Shown: piece by piece, positions 9,449 to 18,382 of the stretch
How positions within the stretch are numbered: the stretch's first letter is position 1
How the letters are laid out: every line of letters begins with the position of its first letter
DNA from: Paramylibacter ulvae
GTDB lineage: Bacteria; Pseudomonadota; Alphaproteobacteria; Rhodobacterales; Rhodobacteraceae
DNA length: 64,000 nucleotides
Direction of reading: 5' to 3'
NCBI RefSeq assembly: GCF_014652655.1
Contig: NZ_BMZF01000005.1
Coordinates: forward strand, 1-64,000
Position numbers and translations under genes: made by a program
The notes under the pieces: generated by a model
Databases searched by the model: none
Told to the model about the DNA's origin: nothing
Seen by the model: the letters and a program-made list of their open reading frames with translations, nothing else

Positions 9449-9505
9449 TTTGCGTACCATTCTATTGCGTGTTTGCGTTGATTTAACGCAAACTAACGCC
9501 GACTG

Positions 9506-10726
9506 CTAGTCGCGTTTTTGACGTTTTAACAGCTTGCCAATTTGAAACGACGTGCGCGGCATATAGCGATAGCTGGTGCGTTTTGTAGCTGAGGGGCGCG
9601 CCAACATGCGCCAGCCACCAAAAATGACAAGACCAAAATGCGCAACAGATATAAAGGCGAACAATGCAGTCGGGCCATGTGATTGGATCAGGCTTGATGC
9701 AATAAGTGGACTGAAAATAGCGCCAATACCGTAACAAAACATCAGGGATGCGTTCAATTCCACGCGTTTTTCTGCGGTGGTGAAATCATTGGCGTGGGCG
9801 GCTGAGACAGAGAAAATTGGAAATGTCGTTAACCCAAATAATGCCGCCATTGCATAAACGCCCATTGGATGGGTATTGCCAAACATGGTGAGCAGAATGC
9901 AAACCGCGATGCTTGCCAGTGATAACCAGATCAGAACCCAACGGCGATCAAATTTATCGGCCAGATAACCGACCGGAAATTGTGCAATCGCCCCCCCGAT
10001 TAAAACCGTTGCCAGAAATGTACCAATTTGACTGCGCGTTAATCCAATTTCGCTGCCGTAAATCGGGCCGACCATACGAAACGCCGCAGATGAAACACCG
10101 GCGACAACCACACCTGCCACACCAAGCGGTGATGTGATTGCTGTGCGGATAGGATGGAGGCGGGGCGCGGATGGCACCGCGGGTTGTTGCGATGTGGTAA
10201 GTGTCAGCGGCAAAATACAGGCACAGGCCAATATCGCGAGGATATTATATGACACATATGATGCAGGTTCCAAAAACGCGATCATGGTTTGCGCCAAAGC
10301 AGATGCAGAAATATCGACGACACGATATGCGCCCATCACGCGCCCGCGAATTTCATTGGTGAGTTTCGCTTGAAACCATGCCTCGATCACAGTGTAACAT
10401 CCCGCGACGCAAAGTCCGCTTAGGATACGCAAAAACGCCCATGCGTTGGGTCCGATGATAATCGGGTGCGCCAACGCGCCAATTGCACCCATGGCGGCAA
10501 ACACGGCAAACGCGCGCGAATGCCCGATTGTGCCGATCAATCGTGGTGACCACCAACAACCGATGAAAAAGCCCAGAAAATGGGACGACCCAAGCAAACC
10601 AATTTGTGTGGTCGTGAAACCTTCTTGGATGCCAGACAGCACATCCAACGGGCCAATCGCACCAGATGACAATTGCAACAGGGTGATCGAAAACAAAAGT
10701 GCCGCGAAGGAAATTAAAAGACGCAT
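9506..10726 (-). CDS. Major facilitator superfamily transporter (YcaD-like)
   Basis: About 406 aa with roughly twelve hydrophobic segments in two halves separated by a central loop near residue 190. The segment SSHFLGFFIGCWWSPRLIG and the conserved EAWFQAKLTNEIRGRVMGAYR between helices are characteristic of the YcaD-type subgroup, whose substrates are mostly unknown. It is an inner-membrane carrier. ATG 10726 (MRLLISF) sits directly at the first helix; an alternative GTG at 10753 would add nine residues. It is encoded 57 bp upstream of metG on the same strand and may be cotranscribed. Confidence 0.85.
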   Translation of the reverse strand: MRLLISFAALLFSITLLQLSSGAIGPLDVLSGIQEGFTTTQIGLLGSSHFLGFFIGCWWSPRLIGTIGHSRAFAVFAAMGAIGALAHPIIIGPNAWAFLRILSGLCVAGCYTVIEAWFQAKLTNEIRGRVMGAYRVVDISASALAQTMIAFLEPASYVSYNILAILACACILPLTLTTSQQPAVPSAPRLHPIRTAITSPLGVAGVVVAGVSSAAFRMVGPIYGSEIGLTRSQIGTFLATVLIGGAIAQFPVGYLADKFDRRWVLIWLSLASIAVCILLTMFGNTHPMGVYAMAALFGLTTFPIFSVSAAHANDFTTAEKRVELNASLMFCYGIGAIFSPLIASSLIQSHGPTALFAFISVAHFGLVIFGGWRMLARPSATKRTSYRYMPRTSFQIGKLLKRQKRD

Positions 10727-10789
10727 TGGAAACTGCCGTGCTGTTTTTGGCACTATGGCAGTTTTTGCCGATTAAGAAAGAGGGGAATG

Positions 10790-11326
10790 TTAACGAATTG
10801 TCATACGGCGAAGCGTGTCATCGCGTTTGATGAAATGGCGATACAATGCTGCCCCTGCATGGGCGAGCGCCAGGATCACCAATAGGGTGGCGGCAATTTC
10901 ATGTATGCGAAATAAAATCAGTTCTAATGTTTCATTTTCGGGTGCGATATTTGGCATGTTCAACAGGTTGAAAAACGATGCGCCCAATCCGCTTGCCGAA
11001 CTACCTGCCCAGCCAAGTAATGGTACCAAAACCATCAACAGATACAGGATGCGATGCATGATTTCCGCCAACCGATTGGCACGCGCGTCATCACCCAAAG
11101 GTTTTGGCGTAGGGTTTGATTTGCGCCAAAATATACGCATCACGATCAACGCGATTAGCAATATGCCAAATGATTTATGTAAACCGTAGTAATAAATTAG
11201 ATCACGGCTGGGTGGCAGGCCCGTCATATATCGCCCCATCCCAAACATCGCCAAGATCAAAAACGCCATCACCCAGTGAAATGATTTTGTTATCGTGCCG
11301 AAACGATCCTTGGAATTGCGCCACAT
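10790..11326 (-). CDS. Cytochrome b561 family membrane protein
   Basis: 178 aa with four hydrophobic helices. Candidate heme ligands are the His residues in TKSFHWVMAF, YYGLHKSFGIL, AEIMHRILYL and LALAHAGAALYRH, arranged as in the bacterial b561/YodB-YceJ family, which moves electrons from quinol in the inner membrane. ATG 11326 lies one base after the stop codon of the yceI-type gene (TAA then C then ATG), so translation is probably coupled. The pairing b561 plus YceI is recurrent in proteobacteria and suggests a shared role with an isoprenoid or quinone ligand. Confidence 0.87.
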   Translation of the reverse strand: MWRNSKDRFGTITKSFHWVMAFLILAMFGMGRYMTGLPPSRDLIYYYGLHKSFGILLIALIVMRIFWRKSNPTPKPLGDDARANRLAEIMHRILYLLMVLVPLLGWAGSSASGLGASFFNLLNMPNIAPENETLELILFRIHEIAATLLVILALAHAGAALYRHFIKRDDTLRRMTIR

Positions 11327-11327
11327 G

Positions 11328-11906
11328 TTATTGTGCCTGAATTTTTGCGTCGATGGCGATGCGAAGAATATCGCCAACCTCTTTGGCGTAACCTGTTGCA
11401 CCAAACTCTGTGCGATCAATCTGGCCAGTGATTTTAAGGGTTAGGCTGTCACGTTCATCCGCTGTTGTTCCAACTGCACGAAATAACTTTGCTGTCAGGG
11501 TTAATGGTTTGGTGATGCCGCGCACTGTCACATTGCCATTGATGGTGGCGGTATTCCCATCCCCTGTGATGCTGGTTGATTGAAAGGTAATATTGGGAAA
11601 ATTATCAACGTTCAAAATTTTCTTTGACCGCAATGCTTGCGTGGCAAATGGAAACCCGGCCGTGGCCCTGGTTGTATCAAGGCGCACATTAACGGTACTG
11701 TTTTTCACGCGGTCAAAATCAATACGCAAATCGGCGTCATAATCATTGAACTTGCCCGTGATTATTTCTGGGCCAAACCGATAGGTGAAACCAACAACAC
11801 TCGCATCCTTGTCAATGTCATAGCTGATCGGCGCAGCAAATGACATTTGCACGGATAACAGGATGGTTGATATGATCACGATCAATCGCACATGCACACC
11901 TTTCAT
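11328..11906 (-). CDS. YceI family periplasmic protein
   Basis: 192 aa. A signal peptide is present (MKGVHVRLIVIISTILLSV, likely cleaved after SFA). The mature part is the lipocalin-like YceI fold, starting SYDIDKDASVVGFTYRFG and containing the repeated-strand pattern NVRLDTTRA, FPNITFQSTS and VTVRGITKPLTL. Members bind polyisoprenoid lipids. Start at 11906 chosen for the signal peptide; the frame continues upstream to 11942. It is followed directly by the cytochrome b561 gene. Confidence 0.9.
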   Translation of the reverse strand: MKGVHVRLIVIISTILLSVQMSFAAPISYDIDKDASVVGFTYRFGPEIITGKFNDYDADLRIDFDRVKNSTVNVRLDTTRATAGFPFATQALRSKKILNVDNFPNITFQSTSITGDGNTATINGNVTVRGITKPLTLTAKLFRAVGTTADERDSLTLKITGQIDRTEFGATGYAKEVGDILRIAIDAKIQAQ

Positions 11907-11957
11907 TGATGTATCATGGTCAGATTGTAGCTCGCTTAGCAAGCAAAGCTTGCGTGA

Positions 11958-12422
11958 TTAGGCGAATGCCTCTGGGTTGATGGCGCGTGCCATGTGATCC
12001 AATACCGCGTTTACAAAGTTCGCTTCGCGACCCTCTGGGAAAAACGCCTTGGCGACATCAACATATTCGCTGATGGCAACACGTGGGGGCGTTTTACCCA
12101 AAACCAATTCGGCACCTGCGGCGCGAAACAGAGCGCGTAATGTGGGATCAATACGATCAATCGGCCATTTTGCCACCAATGCCTTGTCGGTCATCTGGTC
12201 AATTTTGGCCTGTGAATTCACTGCCTCGAATATCAACGATTCAAACAGATTGACGTTACCATCTGCCATCTGACCCTCAGCCATTTCGGCACCAAATCGG
12301 TGGTCAATAAATTGTTGGCGCACCTCGTCCAATGTTTGATCGGATGCTTCCATTTGAAATAATGCCTGTACGGCATAAAGCCGTGATGCAGATTTCATTT
12401 GGCGTCGGTCTGTGCCTGTCAT
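11958..12422 (-). CDS. nusB: Transcription antitermination factor NusB
   Basis: 154 aa all-helical RNA-binding protein that forms the rRNA antitermination complex with NusE/S10. The N-terminus KSASRLYAVQALFQME and the C-terminal VAISEYVDVAKAFFP and FVNAVLDHMA are family hallmarks. The start codon overlaps the ribH stop (ATGA), indicating translational coupling in a ribE-ribH-nusB operon, the usual order in this family of bacteria. Confidence 0.95.
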   Translation of the reverse strand: MTGTDRRQMKSASRLYAVQALFQMEASDQTLDEVRQQFIDHRFGAEMAEGQMADGNVNLFESLIFEAVNSQAKIDQMTDKALVAKWPIDRIDPTLRALFRAAGAELVLGKTPPRVAISEYVDVAKAFFPEGREANFVNAVLDHMARAINPEAFA

Positions 12423-12973
12423 GTTGTCTTTTTTCCCTGATCGCGTTCAGCGATCAAAATATGTTCACTGGCAGGCTTAAAGCCGATGCCCTTCTTTTCG
12501 CCGTTTAACTTTCTGAACAGCGAGATCAAGTGCAAAGCGGCGGCTGCGGCATCACCGCCTGCATCACCGCGTTTGACACTGGCATCTTTAAAAAGGTTTT
12601 TACGGCTGTCGGAACAGATGACGCCCATCCCAATGGCAAAGCCTTGTGTGCTGATCTGGGTGATGGCTTGAACGCATTGAGCATAGATGGTTTCTTGGGC
12701 GATATCGCCATCAACAACGCCACCCAAGACGATATAGGCGTCAAAATTTCCCGTATTGATTGCCATGCGCAATGCAGGCGCCAGTTCAAGAACACCAGGA
12801 ACCTGATGGATTTCAAAATCGGCATTTGATTTGCGTAACCGTTCGCGAGCACCGTCAACCAATGCCTGTTCAACATCTTCGTAATATTGCGCGGAAATCA
12901 CAATCACGCGTGGCGGGTTGTCGCCAAAATCATGCGTTGGTTTTACATTCGTTTTCGTCGCACCCAGCATCAT
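12419..12973 (-). CDS. ribH: 6,7-dimethyl-8-ribityllumazine synthase
   Basis: 184 aa; condenses 5-amino-6-ribitylaminouracil with dihydroxybutanone phosphate in riboflavin synthesis. The core starts RVIVISAQYYEDV, then VPGVLELAPALRMAI, YIVLGGVVDGD and IGMGVICSD. The usual catalytic His motif (GxxxxGxTxHx) is here GGVVDGDIAQET, so the typical active-site His (GxTxH) is not present as such; this may reflect a divergent subgroup. Two adjacent ATG codons (12973, 12970) follow a GGGGG run. It sits 6 bp after ribE. Confidence 0.88.
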   Translation of the reverse strand: MMLGATKTNVKPTHDFGDNPPRVIVISAQYYEDVEQALVDGARERLRKSNADFEIHQVPGVLELAPALRMAINTGNFDAYIVLGGVVDGDIAQETIYAQCVQAITQISTQGFAIGMGVICSDSRKNLFKDASVKRGDAGGDAAAAALHLISLFRKLNGEKKGIGFKPASEHILIAERDQGKKTT

Positions 12974-12979
12974 AGCCCC

Positions 12980-13585
12980 CTATATTTGCCGCAGTTCAAC
13001 CAAGCGCGAAACATATCGCGCCAAGGTGTCAATTTCCAGATTAACCTGATCGTTAAGCGCCACATCACCCCAAGTGGTATGGGTTTTTGTGTGCGGAATC
13101 AGGTTTACATCAAATCGATTTTCGGTGACGCCGTTTACCGTCAATGACGTGCCGTTCAACGTTACTGAACCCTTTTGCGCAATGAATTTTGCCAAATCTT
13201 CGGGCACTTCAAATTCAACGCGAGTGCTGTCGCCATCGTTTTCAATATTGGTAATCACGGCGATGCCATCAACATGACCAGACACCAAATGCCCGCCCAA
13301 TTCATCGCCAACCTTTAATGCGCGTTCCAAGTTGAGACGGCGGCCAATTTTCCATCCATTTTGCGCGGCACCAATATTAGTTTTGGAAACAGATTCCGCC
13401 GAAATCTCAACGTCAAACCAATCCGTGCCTGTTTCGATGACGGTCAAACAAACACCGTCATTTGCAATGGACGCGCCCAAATCGATGGTGTCTGTTTTGA
13501 ATGCCGTTTTGATACGCGCACGCAAATCACCACGCTGTTCCAATTCGATTATTTCGCCGATGTCGGTAATGATCCCAGTGAACAC
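12980..13585 (-). CDS. ribE: Riboflavin synthase, alpha subunit
   Basis: 201 aa with the two tandem lumazine-binding barrels of this enzyme, each about 95 residues: the first begins MFTGIITDIGEI with SIANDGVCLTV, and the second contains GHVDGIAVI and SVTLNGTSLTVNGV. It dismutates two lumazine molecules to riboflavin. The start is GTG 13585 preceded by AAAGGA. It heads the ribE-ribH-nusB transcript. ribD and nrdR, normally adjacent, lie 4.8 kb away beyond the capsule genes. No FMN riboswitch is recognisable upstream. Confidence 0.94.
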   Translation of the reverse strand: MFTGIITDIGEIIELEQRGDLRARIKTAFKTDTIDLGASIANDGVCLTVIETGTDWFDVEISAESVSKTNIGAAQNGWKIGRRLNLERALKVGDELGGHLVSGHVDGIAVITNIENDGDSTRVEFEVPEDLAKFIAQKGSVTLNGTSLTVNGVTENRFDVNLIPHTKTHTTWGDVALNDQVNLEIDTLARYVSRLVELRQI

Positions 13586-13809
13586 AACTTTATCCTTTTA
13601 CAGTTATCGCGCAGATATATTTTGTTTGCGTGGCGTGCAAGCCTAACCGCGTGAATACCTTATACATAAAACAACACTGTCGCACAGAATTGTTTGTAAC
13701 TTTCTCATTCGCCACGATGTGGCCATGTTAAATGATTATTGTTGTTGTATTGATAAATAACTGTCAGATATTATCTGTTCATAATTGGTGATCGTACAAG
13801 GGGATGTAA
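13586..13809. promoter_or_regulatory. Divergent intergenic region between ribE and the capsule module
   Basis: 224 bp, AT-rich, separating two genes transcribed away from each other, so it must hold promoters for both. No clear operator, riboswitch or small ORF is recognised. The stretch before 13810 ends in AAGGGGAT, the ribosome binding site of the first capsule gene. Confidence 0.5.
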
Positions 13810-15102
13810 ATGTCTGAAAAGGCATCGCAAAATCAAAAACACTTTGTGTTTTTACAAGGTCCCCATGGCCCGTTTTTCTTTGAACTGTCGCGAACATTGA
13901 TGGCGTCAGGCGCCAAAGTTACCAAAATCGGATTTAATCAGGGTGATCGTCATTATTGGCGTGATGCGAAAACCTATGTCCCATTTGCAGATGCAGGCGA
14001 TCAATGGGCAGAATTTTTCAAAAACCTGTTGGGGCAGGGTATCACCGATTTGGTTTTATATGGCGATGTGCGATCGCATCATAAAACTGCGATTAAAATT
14101 GCCGAAATCCACAATGTCACCATCCACTGTTTCGAAGAGGGTTATTTGCGCCCCTATTGGGCAACCTATGAACGGGGCGGGGTAAATGGACATTCACGCT
14201 TGATGGATATGAGCGTGGGCGATATGCGCAAATCGCTCGCCAAAATTGACGAAACTCAGCCAGAGGCGCCCGCGCGCTGGGGTGACATGCGCAAACATAT
14301 ATTTTTCGGGGCGATGTACCATTGGCATGTAATGTTTCGAAATGGAAAATACCCACATTATCGCCCGCATCGCAATCTGCCTGTGTCGCGTGAATTTTGG
14401 CATCATTTCAAAAAACTGGTTGGCTTGCCGATACATTCTGCATTGCGTTTCGCCGCGACAAGACGGCTAAAACGGAGCGGGAATGTATATCATCTGGTGT
14501 TGTTACAGCTGTCCCACGATGCATCCATTCAAGACCATAGCGATTTTGAATCCACCAGCGAATTTATGGATCTGTGTATCACGGAATTTGCCGCAAACGC
14601 GCCGCGACACCATCATTTGGTGATCAAGGCACACCCGCTGGAGGATTACCGCATACCGTTGGAACACTTGGCGCACAAAATGGCTGATCAACATGGGCTG
14701 GCGGATCGGTTGCATTTTATTCGTGGCGGCAAATTGGCGGAACTGCTGGATTACGCACGCTCCGTCGTCACGGTAAATTCCACGGCCGCGCAACAGGCCT
14801 TGTGGCGTGGATTGCCGATACGCGCATTGGGCAATAGTGTTTATTCAAAACCTGAATTCACGTCGAACCAACCGCTGGGTGAATTTTTTGCTCATCCACG
14901 TAAACCAGATTTAAACGCGTATCGCGATTACCGCCGCTATTTATTGGCCACATCACAGGTTTCAGGCGGATTTTATGCACGTACCAGCCGTGTGCGATTG
15001 GCACGCCAAGTTGTCGATATGGTGCTGTCGGATCGCGATCCATATGATCTGTTATTGCAATCTGATGCTGCACCCGTGCAACAGTTGAAACTAGTACTGT
15101 AA
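13810..15102 (+). CDS. Capsular polysaccharide export/linker protein, KpsS-like
   Basis: 430 aa of the capsule synthesis family that includes KpsS. FLQGPHGPFFFELSRTL opens the first Rossmann-like domain, CFEEGYLRPYWATYERGGV matches the family signature (EEGYLRP), and HLVIKAHPLED with VTVNSTAAQQAL forms the C-terminal donor-binding region. KpsS adds the first Kdo residue to the lipid acceptor in ABC-exported capsules. AAGGGGAT precedes the ATG. It is the first of three plus-strand capsule genes inserted in the riboflavin block. Confidence 0.86.
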   Translation: MSEKASQNQKHFVFLQGPHGPFFFELSRTLMASGAKVTKIGFNQGDRHYWRDAKTYVPFADAGDQWAEFFKNLLGQGITDLVLYGDVRSHHKTAIKIAEIHNVTIHCFEEGYLRPYWATYERGGVNGHSRLMDMSVGDMRKSLAKIDETQPEAPARWGDMRKHIFFGAMYHWHVMFRNGKYPHYRPHRNLPVSREFWHHFKKLVGLPIHSALRFAATRRLKRSGNVYHLVLLQLSHDASIQDHSDFESTSEFMDLCITEFAANAPRHHHLVIKAHPLEDYRIPLEHLAHKMADQHGLADRLHFIRGGKLAELLDYARSVVTVNSTAAQQALWRGLPIRALGNSVYSKPEFTSNQPLGEFFAHPRKPDLNAYRDYRRYLLATSQVSGGFYARTSRVRLARQVVDMVLSDRDPYDLLLQSDAAPVQQLKLVL

Positions 15103-15189
15103 ATGTCATCCTATCTTTGCTAGAAATTCGTCATTGCGTTGAGGATACTTCAGGGCAGAATCATAATGCGCTGCTTTGAGGAGCAATAA

Positions 15190-16311
15190 ATGAATTTTTC
15201 AAACGTCATCAAATTCGCAACGATACTTGGTGTTTCCGCTGCGCTGGCTGGTTGTGCGATCTTGCCGCGAACGGGCCCAAACAAATCGGAAATCTACAAA
15301 GGTAGCGTAAACAAAGGTGGCAACGCCTATGTTATCGGGGTCGATGATCGGGTTGCGAAAACGGCCAATTTGGCGCTGCGCTCCGGGTTTAGCGCGGAAT
15401 TCCGCAATTCTGGCGCGGTGGTTACGGATCTGGTGCGTCCGGGCGATGTTTTGGTGATTTCCGTTTATGAAAACGTTGAAATTGGTGTTTTGGGCACCGC
15501 TGGTGTGCCATCCAACCTGAATGAAATTCAGGTCGATCGTTCTGGCAATATCTTTATTCCATACGCAGGGCGCATTCGCGCAGCAGGGCGCACACCTGAC
15601 AATTTGCGCCGTATTTTGACGAATATTCTGGCCAGCCAAACGCCCGATCCACAGGTGATTGTGCGCCGCGCCTCTGGTGGTGGTTCAAGTGTTTCCGTCA
15701 TCGGTTCGGGTATTCAAGGTGTTTATCCAATTGAACAGGAAACAACCCATCTGTCGGGCATGTTGGCGCGTGCTGGCGGTGTGAACACCGAACCAGAGGT
15801 AACCCGCATCACCGTCGTGCGCGGTAAAAACCGTGGGTCAATTTGGTTGCGCGATTTGTATGAACATGTGGATCAAGACATCCACCTGCGCCCAGGTGAT
15901 CGCATTATCGTCGAAGAAGACATTCGTCGTTTCTCCGTTCTTGGTGCGATTTCGTCGCAAGGGTTAACAACATTCCCCAAGCCAACCATGAGCGCGCTGG
16001 AAGCGGTGGCATATGCGGGTGGTTTGTCCGGGCAAACATCTGATCCAACGGGTGTTTTTGTGATCCGCGATGAACCTGCATCTGTGGCGAATACGGTGTT
16101 GGATCGTTCCGATATTACAGAACCTGTGCGCATGGCATATGTGTTGAACCTGACCAAAGCGAACGGTCTGTTCACCGCGCGTGATTTTGATATTCGCGAT
16201 GGCGACACGTTATACGTGACCGAAGCGCCATATTACCAGTTCACCAAGGTTATCAGCTCGCTATTGTCACCAATCAGCGCCGCTGGGCAAATCAATCGCA
16301 CACTGAACTAA
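15190..16311 (+). CDS. Polysaccharide export outer-membrane lipoprotein (Wza/KpsD type)
   Basis: 373 aa. A lipoprotein signal peptide ends in the lipobox LAGC (Cys22). The Poly_export domain follows at about 70-165 (VRPGDVLVISVYENVEIG, IFIPYAGRIRAAGRT), then two SLBB-like beta-grasp domains (SVIGSGIQGVYP at about 175-250, FSVLGAISSQGLTTFP at about 255-350). It should form or contribute to the outer-membrane exit channel for polysaccharide. GAGGAG precedes the ATG. It lies between the KpsS-like and KpsC-like genes; the latter starts two bases after its stop. Confidence 0.9.
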   Translation: MNFSNVIKFATILGVSAALAGCAILPRTGPNKSEIYKGSVNKGGNAYVIGVDDRVAKTANLALRSGFSAEFRNSGAVVTDLVRPGDVLVISVYENVEIGVLGTAGVPSNLNEIQVDRSGNIFIPYAGRIRAAGRTPDNLRRILTNILASQTPDPQVIVRRASGGGSSVSVIGSGIQGVYPIEQETTHLSGMLARAGGVNTEPEVTRITVVRGKNRGSIWLRDLYEHVDQDIHLRPGDRIIVEEDIRRFSVLGAISSQGLTTFPKPTMSALEAVAYAGGLSGQTSDPTGVFVIRDEPASVANTVLDRSDITEPVRMAYVLNLTKANGLFTARDFDIRDGDTLYVTEAPYYQFTKVISSLLSPISAAGQINRTLN

Positions 16312-16312
16312 T

Positions 16313-18382
16313 ATGAAAACAAAACCAAAGACGGGGCTAGGAACAACGCGGCCGCGTCTTTTTGTTTACAGTCTGGGTCTGATCTTTCGCCCGCGTATCC
16401 GGCGAATTTTACGTGCCAGCGGTTGGTCAGTGCGCATCGGTATCCCACGTAAACATCGCGATAGTGTTGGTGTCTGGGGGCGTAAAAACACATATCGCCG
16501 TGGTCAACGCATGGCACAATGGCGCAGTGTTCCCATGGTCACAGTCGAAGACGGCTTCGTGCGATCCATTCGCACGGGACGCCAAGGCGAGGCGGGCTTA
16601 AGCGTTATTATTGATAAATCGGGTGTGTATTTTGCAACCGATAAAGCAAGCGACCTGCACGATTTGATTTTATCTGCCGATACCATGCGCCCCTTGGAAT
16701 TGGAACGTGCCAAGACGGGTATTCAGTCACTGCGTGAAACGCATTTAACCAAATATAATGCGAACGATTTATCGCCTCCCGTGCTGCCCGACGAATTCGT
16801 TTTGGTGATTGATCAAACCCGTGGCGATGCATCCATCACGCTGGGTGGGGGTGATGCAAATACCTTTGCATCCATGCTGTTGATGGCGCGCACAGAACAT
16901 CCAGATAAAACTATTCTGATCAAAACTCACCCTGAAACCAACGCGGGCAAACGCAAAGGGCATTTTCAAAAATCCGATATTGATGCCAATTCGATTTTGT
17001 TCGACGATGCTTGTTCGCCGTGGCACCTGTTCGATCGGGCCAGTGCGATTTATTGCGTGACCTCGCAAATGGGTGTTGAAGCCATTTTCGCAGGCAAAAA
17101 ACCAATTGTATTTGGACGGCCGTTTTATGCGGGTTGGGGGCTGAGCGATGATCGTAATCCTGACCAAACCCAACATGAAAAACGCAGCGCGGAACAATTA
17201 TTTTGGGCGGCATATCTACGCTATACACGTTGGTACGATCCCTATTTTGATCGTGCATCGGATTTTTTCAAAACTGCACAGGTGATGATCGCGCGGCGTC
17301 GTGCGTGGATCGTGGCACGAAAACCCGTTGTGGCATATGGCATGCGTATGTGGAAACGCGGGTTTTTGCGTCGCTATTTGAGCGCTGCAAACAGCGAAAT
17401 ACGCTTCACATCCGATCCAATTATTGCGGTCAATCTGGCGCGTGAAAATCAGGCGCAATTGCATGTTTGGGCTGGCAAAGAACCTGCCACTATGGCGGGT
17501 GAGGCGGCGCGCCAAAACGTGCCATTGATCCGTGTTGAGGATGGTTTTCTACGCTCTGGCGGATTGGGGGCGGCATTGGTGCGCCCTGCGTCATTGGTGT
17601 TTGATGATCTGGGGATTTATTATGATCCCAAACGCGAAAGCAGGTTGGAATATCATATTAATCACAGCGCAAAATTGAACGCGCAGCAATGCGAACGCGC
17701 CCGCAAAATTCGCCAAGCATATGTGAAACTGGGGCTGTCAAAATACAATCTGCAAGGCGCGCGTTTGGATATTAATCCAACGGGACGCCAAAAGGTGATT
17801 CTAATCCCTGGACAGGTCGAAGATGACGCATCCATATTAACCGGGGCGGGTGACATTCGCACCAACAAAGATTTGGTTTGGGCCACGCGCCAGATGTATC
17901 CAAATGATTACCTGATTTACAAACCCCATCCCGATGTTGCGGCAGGTTTGCGCAACGGGGTTGTGGAACGCGAGATTTTGAACGGTTTGGTTAACAAAAT
18001 AGCAACGGATGTCGATATTTCCAGCCTGTTGGGACAGGTAGATCGTGTGGCGACCATCACGTCGCTCACTGGGTTCGAGGCGTTGTTACATGGGAAAAAA
18101 GTGACCTGTTTTGGCACACCATTTTATGCGGGATGGGGTTTGACGGACGATCACATAAGCGCACCAGCACGGCGCGTCGCACGCCCAAGTTTGGATCAGT
18201 TGGTTCATGCCAGCTTGATCGATTATCCAATGTATTGGGATCCCGTGACGGGCGCACCTTGTCCGATTGAAATCGTGGTTGAGCGGTTTGAAAAAAAACA
18301 GTTTGGCAAATCGGGCGCGGGTGTTCGCACATTGTCAAAACTTCAAGGTGTGTTCGCAAGCTATGCGCATTTATGGCGCTAG
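16313..18382 (+). CDS. Capsule linker glycosyltransferase, KpsC-like (duplicated module)
   Basis: 689 aa, built of two related halves. Half one (about 15-320) has VTVEDGFVRS, TLGGGDANTF and FGRPFYAGWGLSDD; half two (about 345-680) has IRVEDGFLRSGGLG, SILTGAGDI and FGTPFYAGWGLTDD. This tandem arrangement is that of KpsC, a dual beta-Kdo transferase that lengthens the poly-Kdo linker on the capsule lipid anchor. The start follows the previous stop by one base (TAA-T-ATG), so the genes are coupled. Its stop overlaps the stop of the convergent ribD in the palindrome CTAG. No KpsM, KpsT or KpsE gene is nearby. Confidence 0.9.
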   Translation: MKTKPKTGLGTTRPRLFVYSLGLIFRPRIRRILRASGWSVRIGIPRKHRDSVGVWGRKNTYRRGQRMAQWRSVPMVTVEDGFVRSIRTGRQGEAGLSVIIDKSGVYFATDKASDLHDLILSADTMRPLELERAKTGIQSLRETHLTKYNANDLSPPVLPDEFVLVIDQTRGDASITLGGGDANTFASMLLMARTEHPDKTILIKTHPETNAGKRKGHFQKSDIDANSILFDDACSPWHLFDRASAIYCVTSQMGVEAIFAGKKPIVFGRPFYAGWGLSDDRNPDQTQHEKRSAEQLFWAAYLRYTRWYDPYFDRASDFFKTAQVMIARRRAWIVARKPVVAYGMRMWKRGFLRRYLSAANSEIRFTSDPIIAVNLARENQAQLHVWAGKEPATMAGEAARQNVPLIRVEDGFLRSGGLGAALVRPASLVFDDLGIYYDPKRESRLEYHINHSAKLNAQQCERARKIRQAYVKLGLSKYNLQGARLDINPTGRQKVILIPGQVEDDASILTGAGDIRTNKDLVWATRQMYPNDYLIYKPHPDVAAGLRNGVVEREILNGLVNKIATDVDISSLLGQVDRVATITSLTGFEALLHGKKVTCFGTPFYAGWGLTDDHISAPARRVARPSLDQLVHASLIDYPMYWDPVTGAPCPIEIVVERFEKKQFGKSGAGVRTLSKLQGVFASYAHLWR

